This document shows, piece after piece, positions 1 through 6,370 of a DNA stretch of 11,059 nt (the first letter of the stretch is position 1; every line of letters starts with the position of its first letter). Made by a program: the position numbers and the translations under genes. Under the pieces are notes generated by a model. The model ran no database searches. It was given only the letters and a program-made list of their open reading frames with translations, and was not told the origin of the DNA. The stretch covers positions 1 through 11,059 of the forward strand of contig CALMPZ010000362.1 in the NCBI GenBank assembly GCA_937871645.1, given 5' to 3'. The stretch comes from an uncultured Polymorphobacter sp. GTDB lineage: Bacteria; Pseudomonadota; Alphaproteobacteria; Sphingomonadales; Sphingomonadaceae.

Positions 1-55
1 AGGTATTTCGAGCCGTTGGGCGTAGCGATCACCGCGACAGCTTCCGCCACGGCTC
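1..55. repeat. 79-bp tandem duplication, left copy (55 bp visible)
   Basis: Bases 1-55 are identical to bases 80-134. The copies are separated by 24 bp, giving a period of 79 bp. The unit covers the first 25 or so codons of the DUF2218 gene plus 5 bp before its GTG start. The right boundary is sharp: the copies diverge at 56 versus 135. The left boundary is not visible because the copy begins at the first base of the window. Confidence 0.95.
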
Positions 56-129
56 GACCAATGCTTGCACAGCTGCTGGAGGTATTTCGAGCCGTTGGGC
101 GTAGCGATCACCGCGACAGCTTCCGCCAC
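1..129 (-). pseudogene. DUF2218-domain protein, 5' end only, with a frame-breaking duplication; runs off the left edge
   Basis: The minus strand from the GTG at 129-127 reads VAEAVAVIATPNGSKYLQQL followed by CKHWS, which I recognise as the N-terminus of the small DUF2218 family (ATP...S.YLQQLCKHW). An AAAAGG ribosome-binding site 8 bases upstream lies inside the end of the PadR gene, whose stop codon is only 3 bp away, so the two are probably co-transcribed. After about 25 codons the frame enters a second copy of the same DNA, shifted by 79 bp (not a multiple of three), and the protein match is lost. No stop codon appears before the edge. The second copy carries its own GTG at 50-48, which restarts the same N-terminus and could express an intact protein if the gene continues normally beyond the window. 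DUF2218 has no firmly assigned function; in relatives it often sits with PadR regulators and siderophore-interacting proteins. The gene may be truly broken, restarted, or affected by assembly. Confidence 0.62.
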
Positions 130-134
130 GGCTC
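80..134. repeat. 79-bp tandem duplication, right copy
   Basis: Exact 55-bp match to bases 1-55. This copy keeps the original junction with the PadR gene, because its last two bases lie within that gene's stop codon. It therefore carries the native start region of the DUF2218 gene. Confidence 0.95.
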
Positions 135-684
135 AGGCCTTTTCGATTTCGAGCGCCGCGGCATCGAGCGCCGCCGCAATCTTCGCCGCCTGAGTGGCAT
201 TCAACCCACCGCGTCCGAGCCGCAAGCGCAGCGCGAACTTCAGATTGGCCATGGCGCGCAGCACCTGCGGCCCGAAGTCGGCGGGGTTGCCGGCGTTGGC
301 GATGCGGTCATAGATCGCCTCGACCGTCGCGGCATTTTCCGCCAGATGCGCGGTGCCGGCGTCGGTGATCGTGTACTGGCGCTTGGTACCTTCGGTGACC
401 GCGCTGGTGACGAGGCCGAGCTCTTCGAGCATCGTCAGCGTCGGATAGACGACGCCCGGCGACGGCGCATAGGCGCCACCCAGCCGCGCCTCGATCTCGC
501 GGATCAGCTCATAGCCATGCCGCGGCGCCTCGGCGATCAGCGCCAGCACCAGCAAGCGCAAATCGCCATGCTGGAACATCCGCCCCGACCGCCCGTGGCG
601 CCCCATGCGCCCGCGCAGGCCTTCGCCACCGTCACCCTCGCCGAAATGATGACGGCCACGACCGCCCTTCCAATGATGAAACAT
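133..684 (-). CDS. PadR-family transcriptional repressor, YqjI-like, with His/Gly-rich N-terminus
   Basis: A 183-residue protein. Residues 40-110 are a PadR winged helix: GDLRLLVLALIAE, then RHGYEL, then SPGVVYPTLTMLEELGLV, the hallmark of the family. Residues 1-39 form a Gly/Arg/His-rich tail with H3, H4, H12, H13, H30 and H39, resembling E. coli YqjI, where a His-rich tail binds metal and the protein represses itself and the neighbouring yqjH ferric-siderophore reductase gene. The C-terminal third is the helical dimerisation region. The ATG at 684-682 has only a weak GAAG upstream. The DUF2218 gene starts 3 bp after its stop, so the two should form an operon. The AT-rich palindromes just upstream (701-734) are the obvious autoregulatory operator. 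PadR membership is sure; metal sensing is inferred from the tail and from YqjI. Confidence 0.92.
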   Translation of the reverse strand: MFHHWKGGRGRHHFGEGDGGEGLRGRMGRHGRSGRMFQHGDLRLLVLALIAEAPRHGYELIREIEARLGGAYAPSPGVVYPTLTMLEELGLVTSAVTEGTKRQYTITDAGTAHLAENAATVEAIYDRIANAGNPADFGPQVLRAMANLKFALRLRLGRGGLNATQAAKIAAALDAAALEIEKA

Positions 685-760
685 ATTTAGACTTCATTTT
701 GATATATCGGTAATTCGATACGACAGATATATCTAAACCGTGTTTCGATACAAGGGGTCG
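685..760. promoter_or_regulatory. Divergent AT-rich promoter/operator region between the PadR and nuclease-helicase genes
   Basis: This stretch is much richer in A/T than its surroundings. It contains two self-complementary boxes, GATATATC (701-708) and AGATATATCT (725-734). An inverted repeat TATCG-6 bp-CGATA lies at 705-720, and TTCGATAC is repeated directly at 714-721 and 744-751, 30 bp apart. Alternating ATAT/CGAT palindromes are typical binding sites for PadR proteins of the YqjI type. The boxes lie 17-70 bp before the PadR start codon, a sensible place for autorepression. The same region may also affect the divergent nuclease-helicase gene, but no clear -35/-10 pair could be assigned for either direction. 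Confidence 0.5.
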
Positions 761-856
761 GAACGAAATTTTTTCCCAGGCGCTGCCGCAACGCACGTCA
801 TTGCTGCCACGGCGTAATGATTTGCGTTGCAGCTCCATGCCTGGCAAGCCAGGGCA

Positions 857-2863
857 ATGCGGCGGGCCTATTACCATGCAAGCGGGGCGGCACTCGCCGC
901 GGCTGACGCCAACGCGGTGTTCGGCGAACTGGCGGACGGGCTGTCGGCGACCTTCGCGCTTGAGCCGATGCAACGCGCCGCATGGCAATTCGAAATCGCG
1001 CAACTGCAATCCATCGGCGCAGCGCTGCCCGACGCGCACATCTTCGTCGAATTCGCGATCCCGCGCATGGGCCGACGCGCCGATGCAATCATCGTCGTCG
1101 GTGGCCTGATCTTCGTGCTCGAATACAAAGTTGGCGAGACAGGTTTTCCGCGTCACGCCATCGAGCAAGTCCACGGCTATGCACTCGACCTCAAGAACTT
1201 CCACGTCACCAGCCACGACAAGACCATCGTGCCTTTGCTCATCGCCACCAAGGCGCCGGCGCAGCAGCTTGGTTTCGGGTTCTGGGCCGCCGATCGCGTG
1301 CACACGCCAATCTGCGTCAGCGCCGACGACGTATTGCCGACGATACAGCGCATGCTTGCCGCGGGTGATGCCGTACTCTTCGATGCATTGGACTGGGTCG
1401 CGGGCGGCTACCGCCCGACACCGAGCATCATCGAGGCCGCCGAGGCGCTGTATCGCGGCCATGACGTCGCCGAAATCTCGCGCTCCGAAGCTGGCGCCGA
1501 GAATCTGACACTGACCGCGACCGCCATCGAAGCGGTAGTCGAAGCGATGCGCGCCAGTGGCGGCAAGGCGATCTGCTTCGTCACCGGCGTCCCCGGTGCC
1601 GGCAAGACGCTCGCCGGACTCAACATTGCGTGTGGCCGCATGGCGCGCGATATCGGCGAGGACGCCACCTATCTGTCGGGCAACGGCCCGCTGGTCGACG
1701 TGCTGCGTGAGGCGTTGCGACGTGACCACCAGCACTGCAAGGGTCGCGTCAATCCCGGCGACAGCGATGCCCGCCATCTCGCCGCCCGTTCCCCCGACAA
1801 GTTCGTGCAGAACGTCCACCATTTCCGCGATGAATATCTCGCCCCCGATCAGATCCCGTCAGAGCATGTGGTGGTGTTCGATGAAGCGCAGCGCGCGTGG
1901 GACCGCACCGCCACCGCGCGCTTCATGCAGACCAAACGCGGCTTGCCCGATTTCGACCAATCCGAGCCGGCGTTCCTGCTGTCGGTCATGGACCGCCGAC
2001 CTGACTGGTGCGTCGTCGTCTGCCTGATCGGCGAGGGCCAGGAAATCAATCGCGGCGAAGCCGGCATCGGCGAGTGGTTGCGCGCTTTGCAGGGTGACTT
2101 GCGCCACTGGCAGATTTTCCTGCCGCCGCATTTGCTGGGGCCGGCCGGCGGTGTCGATGGCGCGATGCGCTGGCACCTTGAACAACGCGCGCAGCCGTCA
2201 GTGCCGGCGCTGCATCTGGCCGTGTCGATCCGTTCATTCCGTGCCGAAACCGTCTCGGCCTATGTCGGCGCACTGCTGGGCCCCGAGGCTGCAGCGGCAC
2301 GCGCGTTCCTACCCGACGCCGATCAATTCCCGATTCTGCGGACGCGCGACCTGCACGCGGCGCGGCGCTGGCTGCGCGGGCAACGCCGCGCCACCGAACG
2401 TGCCGGGCTGCTGGCGTCATCGAACGCGCTGCGGCTCAAACCCGAAGGCATATTCGTCAAGAACGAGCTCGATGTCTGCAACTGGTTCCTCAACGAAACC
2501 GCCGACGTGCGCTCATCGAACGCGCTCGAGGACGCGGCGACCGAATTTGCCGTGCAGGGCCTTGAGCTCGATTGGACCTGCGTCGCATGGGACCTCAACC
2601 TGCGCCGTGACGATGCCGACGCTTGGCAGGCCCGCGATTTTCGCGGCACCAAATGGCAAATGATCCGCGCCGGTGACGATGCCATCGGCCGCGCCGAATA
2701 TGTCCGCAACGCCTACCGCGTGCTGCTCACCAGGGCGCGGCAGGGGATGGTGATCTTCGTGCCGCGCGGCGACGCCGAGGACGCCACGCGGCCGCCAGCG
2801 GAATATGACGCCGTCGATCGCTGGCTGGCGGATTGCGGGATTCCCGAGCTGCGGCTTGGCTAG
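857..2863 (+). CDS. Fused PD-(D/E)xK nuclease and DUF2075 (Schlafen-group-3-like) SF1 helicase
   Basis: A 668-residue protein numbered from the ATG at 857. Residues about 60-135 look like a PD-(D/E)xK nuclease: FVEF (E65), RADAIIV (D76), then LEYKVG with E89 and K91 on the next strand. Residues 235-650 are a DUF2075 P-loop helicase/ATPase: Walker A GVPGAGKT (244-251), Walker B VVVFDEAQ (338-345), a motif-III-like GEGQEIN (392-398), a QGLE motif-V segment (567-570) and NAYRVLLTRAR (618-628) as motif VI with the arginine finger. All key residues appear intact. It should use ATP to move on nucleic acid and cut it. It stands alone, divergent from the PadR gene and tail-to-tail with the GST gene. 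Similar nuclease-DUF2075 fusions are known or suspected phage-defence proteins; that role here is inference. An in-frame TTG at 827 would add 10 residues. I prefer the ATG because MRRAYYHAS fits the usual family start, although neither start has a good ribosome-binding site. Confidence 0.85.
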   Translation: MRRAYYHASGAALAAADANAVFGELADGLSATFALEPMQRAAWQFEIAQLQSIGAALPDAHIFVEFAIPRMGRRADAIIVVGGLIFVLEYKVGETGFPRHAIEQVHGYALDLKNFHVTSHDKTIVPLLIATKAPAQQLGFGFWAADRVHTPICVSADDVLPTIQRMLAAGDAVLFDALDWVAGGYRPTPSIIEAAEALYRGHDVAEISRSEAGAENLTLTATAIEAVVEAMRASGGKAICFVTGVPGAGKTLAGLNIACGRMARDIGEDATYLSGNGPLVDVLREALRRDHQHCKGRVNPGDSDARHLAARSPDKFVQNVHHFRDEYLAPDQIPSEHVVVFDEAQRAWDRTATARFMQTKRGLPDFDQSEPAFLLSVMDRRPDWCVVVCLIGEGQEINRGEAGIGEWLRALQGDLRHWQIFLPPHLLGPAGGVDGAMRWHLEQRAQPSVPALHLAVSIRSFRAETVSAYVGALLGPEAAAARAFLPDADQFPILRTRDLHAARRWLRGQRRATERAGLLASSNALRLKPEGIFVKNELDVCNWFLNETADVRSSNALEDAATEFAVQGLELDWTCVAWDLNLRRDDADAWQARDFRGTKWQMIRAGDDAIGRAEYVRNAYRVLLTRARQGMVIFVPRGDAEDATRPPAEYDAVDRWLADCGIPELRLG

Positions 2864-2869
2864 TGCTAC

Positions 2870-3496
2870 TCAAGCCGAAGGCGTGAACGCCTGCGAAATC
2901 TCGCGCGCCACCGGCAGCGCCTCGAAGCGGGCGGCGAGGTCGCTCAGCGCCGGATAGGCGGTCTTGTCGATCAGGCCGGGGTGGGCGTCGGCGATGAAGC
3001 GCAGCACCACGCCCACCGCGATATCGGCGTGGCCGAGCTGGGGGCCGAACCACCAGGCGCCGGTGTGCAGGGCGCGCTCGTCCTCCAGCACCTGCAGCAC
3101 CGCGTCGATCTGCGCGCGGCAGCGGCTGACCCACAGGTCGGAGCGTTGCTCGTGGAAGCGCAGTTCATAGAACAGGCTGACCGCCTTCTCCGCCATGCCG
3201 GTGGCGAGTGCCGCCACACGCAGCGCGCGGTGGCGCGCCGGCTCTTGCCTCGGAAACAGCGCGCGCGCCGCCGGCACCTGCCCGTCGAGATAGTCGAGGA
3301 TGCTGGCGCTATCGATCAGCGCGGTGCCGTCCTCCAGCACCAGCGTCGGCACGCGCAGCAGCGGGTTGTAGGGCCGGATCTTCTCGACATCGCCGAACAC
3401 CGACCAGGGCTTGTGCTCAAACGGCAGTTCGTAGAGGCGCAGCGTGATGCCGACGCGCCGCACGAACGGTGAATCATACTGACCAATCAGGATCAT
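2870..3496 (-). CDS. Glutathione S-transferase family protein
   Basis: A 208-residue cytosolic GST, a normal length for the superfamily. Residues 1-75 are the thioredoxin-like domain: MILIGQYDSPFVRRVGITLR carries the Ser at the usual catalytic position (S9), RVPTL holds the cis-proline (P50), and DSASILDYL (62-70) is the glutathione-binding Asp/Ser turn. Residues 85-205 are the all-helical domain with the GHADIAVG cap (155-162). It probably conjugates or reduces with glutathione; the substrate cannot be told. The ATG at 3496-3494 was chosen over a longer reading from 3568 because GGAG lies 9 bases upstream and the extra 24 residues are unlike any GST. Its stop codon is 6 bp from the stop of the convergent helicase gene, leaving no room for a separate terminator. 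A decayed paralogue start lies at 5788-5839. Confidence 0.93.
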   Translation of the reverse strand: MILIGQYDSPFVRRVGITLRLYELPFEHKPWSVFGDVEKIRPYNPLLRVPTLVLEDGTALIDSASILDYLDGQVPAARALFPRQEPARHRALRVAALATGMAEKAVSLFYELRFHEQRSDLWVSRCRAQIDAVLQVLEDERALHTGAWWFGPQLGHADIAVGVVLRFIADAHPGLIDKTAYPALSDLAARFEALPVAREISQAFTPSA

Positions 3497-3702
3497 GCTA
3501 TCGGACTCCGGCGCTGCCCCCGGGCACAGTAACCCGACGCAGCAGGTGCCGCCACACCGAAGCTGCATGCGCTAACCGCCCCTGCCTGCGCAGCCGCAGT
3601 CGTGCACCCCCAATCCTCAAATCGACTGTCTAGCCATCCAAATATGGCGCCGGCAAACGACACGCGCCCGTGCGCGTGTGTTCGCCTGCATCCCTGGACA
3701 GT
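3497..3702. other. 206-bp intergenic stretch between the amidohydrolase and GST genes
   Basis: No credible gene. It holds a perfect stem-loop (3660-3679, listed separately), an outer inverted repeat GACTGTC (3624-3630) / GACAGTC (3697-3703) around that loop, and, next to the GST start, the GGAG ribosome-binding site. The gap suggests the GST gene has its own promoter rather than being read only from the amidohydrolase gene, but no clear promoter was found. Confidence 0.5.
3660..3679 (-). terminator. Candidate stem-loop terminator downstream of the amidohydrolase gene
   Basis: ACACGCGC, loop CCGT, GCGCGTGT: a perfect 8-bp stem with a 4-base loop, lying 24 bp past the amidohydrolase stop codon on its coding strand. 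It is followed on that strand by only a short T run (CGTTTGCC), so it is not a classical intrinsic terminator. It could aid Rho-dependent ending or stabilise the mRNA end. Confidence 0.4.
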
Positions 3703-5409
3703 CTATTTCCAGACAATCTGCTTGCCATCAACCCAGGTCTGCTTGACCTTGATGTTGCGAATTTCGGCCGGCGGCGTCTTGCGTGGATTCTTCTCCAGCA
3801 CGACCAGATCAGCCTGTTTGCCGACCTCCAGGCTGCCGACGAGATTGTCCGCAAAGATCTGATACGCTGCGTCAATCGTGATGGCGCGGATCGCCTCATC
3901 CACCGTCACCGCCTGCTTGGGCCCAAGGACCTTCTGCGGCGGAACCTGCCACAAGCGCGTGACCTCATCGCTGATATAGGCCAACGGCCCGAACGGTGAG
4001 ACCGGTGAATCGCTATGGAGCGTGAATTTCCCGCCGGCGCGTATGACATCACCGGCCGGGTCAATCCGCTGGGCGCGGTCCGGCCCGATCAAATGGTCAT
4101 TGAACGCCTGACCCCAAAAATTCACGTGCCCGATCGTGAAGCTTGGGATCACACCCATCTTCACGGCCTTTGCCACCTGACCTTCGGTGTTGACGGTGAA
4201 GTGCTCGACGCGCAACCGGCGCGCTTGCGGATTCTTGTTCCCATCCAGCAATTTTGCGTAGTTGTTCAAGGTCTGGTCGATGGCCTTGTCGCCATTGGCG
4301 TGAATCGAAATCTGCCAGCCCTGATCGAAGAATGGCTTCATCAAGCCATAGATTGCGCCATCCGTGTAATTCAGATCGCCGCTGAAAGTGCTGTCCTTGG
4401 GGTAAAAATAAGGATTGTTGAGTGCGGCGGTCAAACCCTGCGTTGAACCATCGGAAATGTATTTGACGCCGATGAAACGCAGCCAGTCGTCGCCGTCATT
4501 GGGCTTGATGCTATTATAGCCGACCGGCAGCGCCTGACCCCAGAGGTAGCCACGCACGCGAACCGGCGAAGCATTTTTCGCAAAGATGTCCCTGTATATG
4601 GCGACTTCCCGATCGACGCCAAAATTGCTGCCGACGCTCATTTCGGAAACGGTGGTGATGCCCGTTGCAGCCATGCTGTTCAGCGTGTTCTTGATGGCGC
4701 CAAGCAACTGTGCCTCGGTCGGTGCAGGCATTTTTGCCATGAATGGCAAATAGGACGGTGGCTCGACCAATTTACCGGTCAGTTTGCCTTGCGCATCTTT
4801 GACATAGATGCCGCCGTCGCCCGGATTTGGCGTGCTGTCCGTCAGGCCGGCAAGCTCGATGGCCTTGTGATTGACATAGCCAATGTGTCCGGACTGATTG
4901 ACGATGAAGATCGGCACATCTGTCGAAACCTTGTCGAGATCATCGGCGGTCAATTCAGCCATGAACGGCGCTGTACGTGATGGATCCACGCCAAAGCCAA
5001 ACAGCCAACCACCGGCCGGCACATTCTTGAGTTGAGCTCTCAGCTTCGTGCTGATGGTGTCGATCGTGTCGTACGGCAAAGCAAAGTTGCTCAGATTGAC
5101 GCCGAGTCCCTCAAGATACGATGTCACGATAATATGGACATGCGGCTCGACGAAACCGGGCATCAGTGTCTGGCCATTCAGGTCAACGATCTTGGTAGCG
5201 GGGGCCTGCCAATCCTTGATGACATCGTGCTTTTTGCCGACAGCGACAATCTTGCCATTCTGAATGGCGAGCGCCTGCACTTCTTCGTTTTTGCCATTCA
5301 CGGTGACAATCGGACCGCCATAAAAAATGGTGTCCGCGCTGCCATTGGCAACCGCTGCAGCAGATTGAGCCAGCAATATTGCGGCCATCAAATTTGGTGC
5401 GAGTTTCAT
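3703..5409 (-). CDS. Exported amidohydrolase, YtcJ-like (Amidohydro_3) family
   Basis: A 568-residue metal-dependent hydrolase. Residues 1-23 are a signal peptide (Lys, hydrophobic core, ending AAAVANG-SA), so the enzyme is probably periplasmic. The rest follows the YtcJ-type layout: a small beta domain starting DTIFYGGPIVTVNG, the metal-binding HVH at 90-92 in MPGFVEPHVHI, GVKYISDGS with K316 as the likely bridging lysine, SIHANGD (H370), VEHFT (H403), HSDSPVSPFGPL with the catalytic Asp D467, and the closing VGKQADLVVLEKNP strand domain. All expected metal ligands seem present. It would cleave an amide or related C-N bond, substrate unknown. The start has GGGGA about 6 bases upstream and an inverted repeat at 5450-5467 that may be an operator. 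Codons here use far more A/T in third positions (AAA, TTT, ATT, AAT) than neighbours such as guaA, hinting at transfer. Confidence 0.92.
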   Translation of the reverse strand: MKLAPNLMAAILLAQSAAAVANGSADTIFYGGPIVTVNGKNEEVQALAIQNGKIVAVGKKHDVIKDWQAPATKIVDLNGQTLMPGFVEPHVHIIVTSYLEGLGVNLSNFALPYDTIDTISTKLRAQLKNVPAGGWLFGFGVDPSRTAPFMAELTADDLDKVSTDVPIFIVNQSGHIGYVNHKAIELAGLTDSTPNPGDGGIYVKDAQGKLTGKLVEPPSYLPFMAKMPAPTEAQLLGAIKNTLNSMAATGITTVSEMSVGSNFGVDREVAIYRDIFAKNASPVRVRGYLWGQALPVGYNSIKPNDGDDWLRFIGVKYISDGSTQGLTAALNNPYFYPKDSTFSGDLNYTDGAIYGLMKPFFDQGWQISIHANGDKAIDQTLNNYAKLLDGNKNPQARRLRVEHFTVNTEGQVAKAVKMGVIPSFTIGHVNFWGQAFNDHLIGPDRAQRIDPAGDVIRAGGKFTLHSDSPVSPFGPLAYISDEVTRLWQVPPQKVLGPKQAVTVDEAIRAITIDAAYQIFADNLVGSLEVGKQADLVVLEKNPRKTPPAEIRNIKVKQTWVDGKQIVWK

Positions 5410-5787
5410 GGCTTTTCCCCAAAATCTTTCGATGGATACTTAGAGATCAGAGCCATTATCGTGGCTCGAAAACCTCAATGCGCAGTATCGCCACGGATAT
5501 CAGGGCGAATTGACTACGTTCGCATCAAAGGAAATCGGTGTGCCAGCAAATGGCCCCGCAAAAGGTGCGGCAACAGCACAATGGGTCCGTTGCACAGTGC
5601 GCGTCATAGCTGCATTGCCCCGCCAAACCGGCCGACGCGGCCCACGCCCCCTGTTACCGACTTACGCCAAAAAAAGCGCCGAAAACAGATATTTCTGGGC
5701 TCGCATGTCTATGCCGCCGCCGGGTATGGCGCACTCGACTTTCACCCCGGCAAACATCGCGCCGATCCATATACGGCAATGGCGCCG
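5410..5787. other. Non-coding stretch upstream of the amidohydrolase gene
   Basis: About 380 bp with no gene I can support. Open frames here, such as a 100-codon plus-strand frame at 5510-5812, look random in composition and match no family I know. The part nearest the amidohydrolase gene is AT-rich and carries the inverted repeat at 5450-5467. The part near 5740-5787 may be further decayed GST sequence continuing from the relic at 5788-5839, but I cannot align it with confidence. Confidence 0.5.
5450..5467. promoter_or_regulatory. Inverted repeat upstream of the amidohydrolase gene, possible operator
   Basis: GAGCCA-TTATCG-TGGCTC: perfect 6-bp arms around a 6-bp AT-rich centre, 41 bp before the amidohydrolase start codon. 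The size and position suit a binding site for a dimeric repressor or activator. No matching regulator gene is adjacent, and it could equally be a small RNA hairpin. Confidence 0.35.
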
Positions 5788-5839
5788 TGTCGACGCGCCG
5801 CGCGAACAGTGAGTCGTGCTACCCGACCAGCCGCAGCAT
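5788..5839 (-). pseudogene. Decayed start of a second GST-family gene, coupled to the membrane-protein gene
   Basis: From the ATG at 5839-5837 the minus strand reads M L R L V G stop H D S L F A R R V D. This is the characteristic GST N-terminus (compare MILIGQYDSPFVRRVG in the intact gene at 2870-3496), with the Gln codon CAG turned into TAG at codon 7 and the conserved Pro and Val changed to Leu and Ala. After the RRV motif the similarity fades within about 20 codons, and no GST C-terminal domain follows. The ATG overlaps the TGA of the membrane-protein gene (TGATG), an arrangement typical of translational coupling, which supports this having been a real gene. It differs at many positions from the intact GST, so it is an old paralogue and not a recent copy. 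The right-hand limit of decay is uncertain and may reach about 5740. Confidence 0.7.
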
Positions 5840-6261
5840 CAGTGCAGCCAGCCGCGCGCCGCAGCGTGCCGTGCCAGCGCCAGCATCGCCATGCCGGCAA
5901 GCAGGATGAACAGCGGGAACGCCGCCGCGCCGGCACCTTGGCTGGCGAGCAGCGGCGTCGCAAACAACGTCCAGCCGAACTGCACGACGATGCCGAACAG
6001 CGACACCAGCAGCGCCGGCCGCGCCCAGCTTTTACGCAGCAGCAGCCCGAGCGTGCCGGCGAGTGCGGCCCACACCGCCACCGCATAGGCGCCGACCACC
6101 CATTTGGGCATCATCGCCCAGACCGCCGCCTGTTCGGGCGGCAACTGCGCAAGATCGTCAGCCGTCATGCTGACCTGCGACCAATAGGCAAAGCATCCCG
6201 CCAACGCCCACACCAGCGTCAGAACGCTGGCAATCCAATACCATTTCGGAACCGTCTGCAT
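5839..6261 (-). CDS. Small four-helix integral membrane protein, function unknown
   Basis: A 140-residue protein with four likely membrane helices at about 8-28, 54-75, 82-103 and 112-131. A soluble loop (about 29-53, rich in Asp/Glu/Pro) lies between helices 1 and 2, and the end reads RHAAARGWLH. I recall similar small proteins in sphingomonads with the same MPKW-helix pattern, but none with a proven role. The ATG at 6261-6259 was chosen over longer readings because of a strong GGGGAGGG ribosome-binding site 5-6 bases upstream; the extra 59 codons are low-complexity and lack a membrane-protein character. The stop codon overlaps the start of the GST relic, so the gene once headed a two-gene operon with a GST. 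It now lies 109 bp downstream of the exported hydrolase gene on the same strand. Confidence 0.82.
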   Translation of the reverse strand: MQTVPKWYWIASVLTLVWALAGCFAYWSQVSMTADDLAQLPPEQAAVWAMMPKWVVGAYAVAVWAALAGTLGLLLRKSWARPALLVSLFGIVVQFGWTLFATPLLASQGAGAAAFPLFILLAGMAMLALARHAAARGWLH

Positions 6262-6322
6262 GTCACCCTCCCCGTGGGACAATGCGGGGATATTACAGCA
6301 AGCTGGAAATGTTGGAAGGCTT

Positions 6323-6349
6323 GCCGCGCACCGGTGCCCGGCGCGCGGC
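6323..6349 (-). terminator. GC-rich stem-loop after the choloylglycine hydrolase-family gene
   Basis: GCCGCGC (6323-6329) pairs with GCGCGGC (6343-6349) across a 13-base spacer, 21 bp past the hydrolase stop codon. There is no T run after it on either strand, so intrinsic termination is doubtful. It may mark the end of the hydrolase transcript and separate it from the membrane-protein gene. Confidence 0.3.
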
Positions 6350-6370
6350 AGAGAGGGACTAGGCTGCGCC

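Noticed and set aside
1..134. Repeat pair as the start of a CRISPR array
   Set aside because: Only two copies, 55 bp long, lying inside a recognisable coding start; the 24-bp gap is part of the same gene and not a spacer.
632..1822. 396-codon minus-strand open frame opposite the nuclease-helicase gene
   Set aside because: It is the mirror of a gene with clear nuclease and helicase motifs; its own translation shows no domain and it overlaps the PadR promoter.
5510..5812. 100-codon plus-strand open frame in the gap before the amidohydrolase gene
   Set aside because: No ribosome-binding site, random-looking composition, and its end is antisense to the GST relic.
2870..5839. Recent duplication of one GST gene flanking the amidohydrolase as a composite element
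   Set aside because: The two GST starts differ at many bases and by one codon in length, so they are old paralogues; no transposase or terminal repeats were seen.
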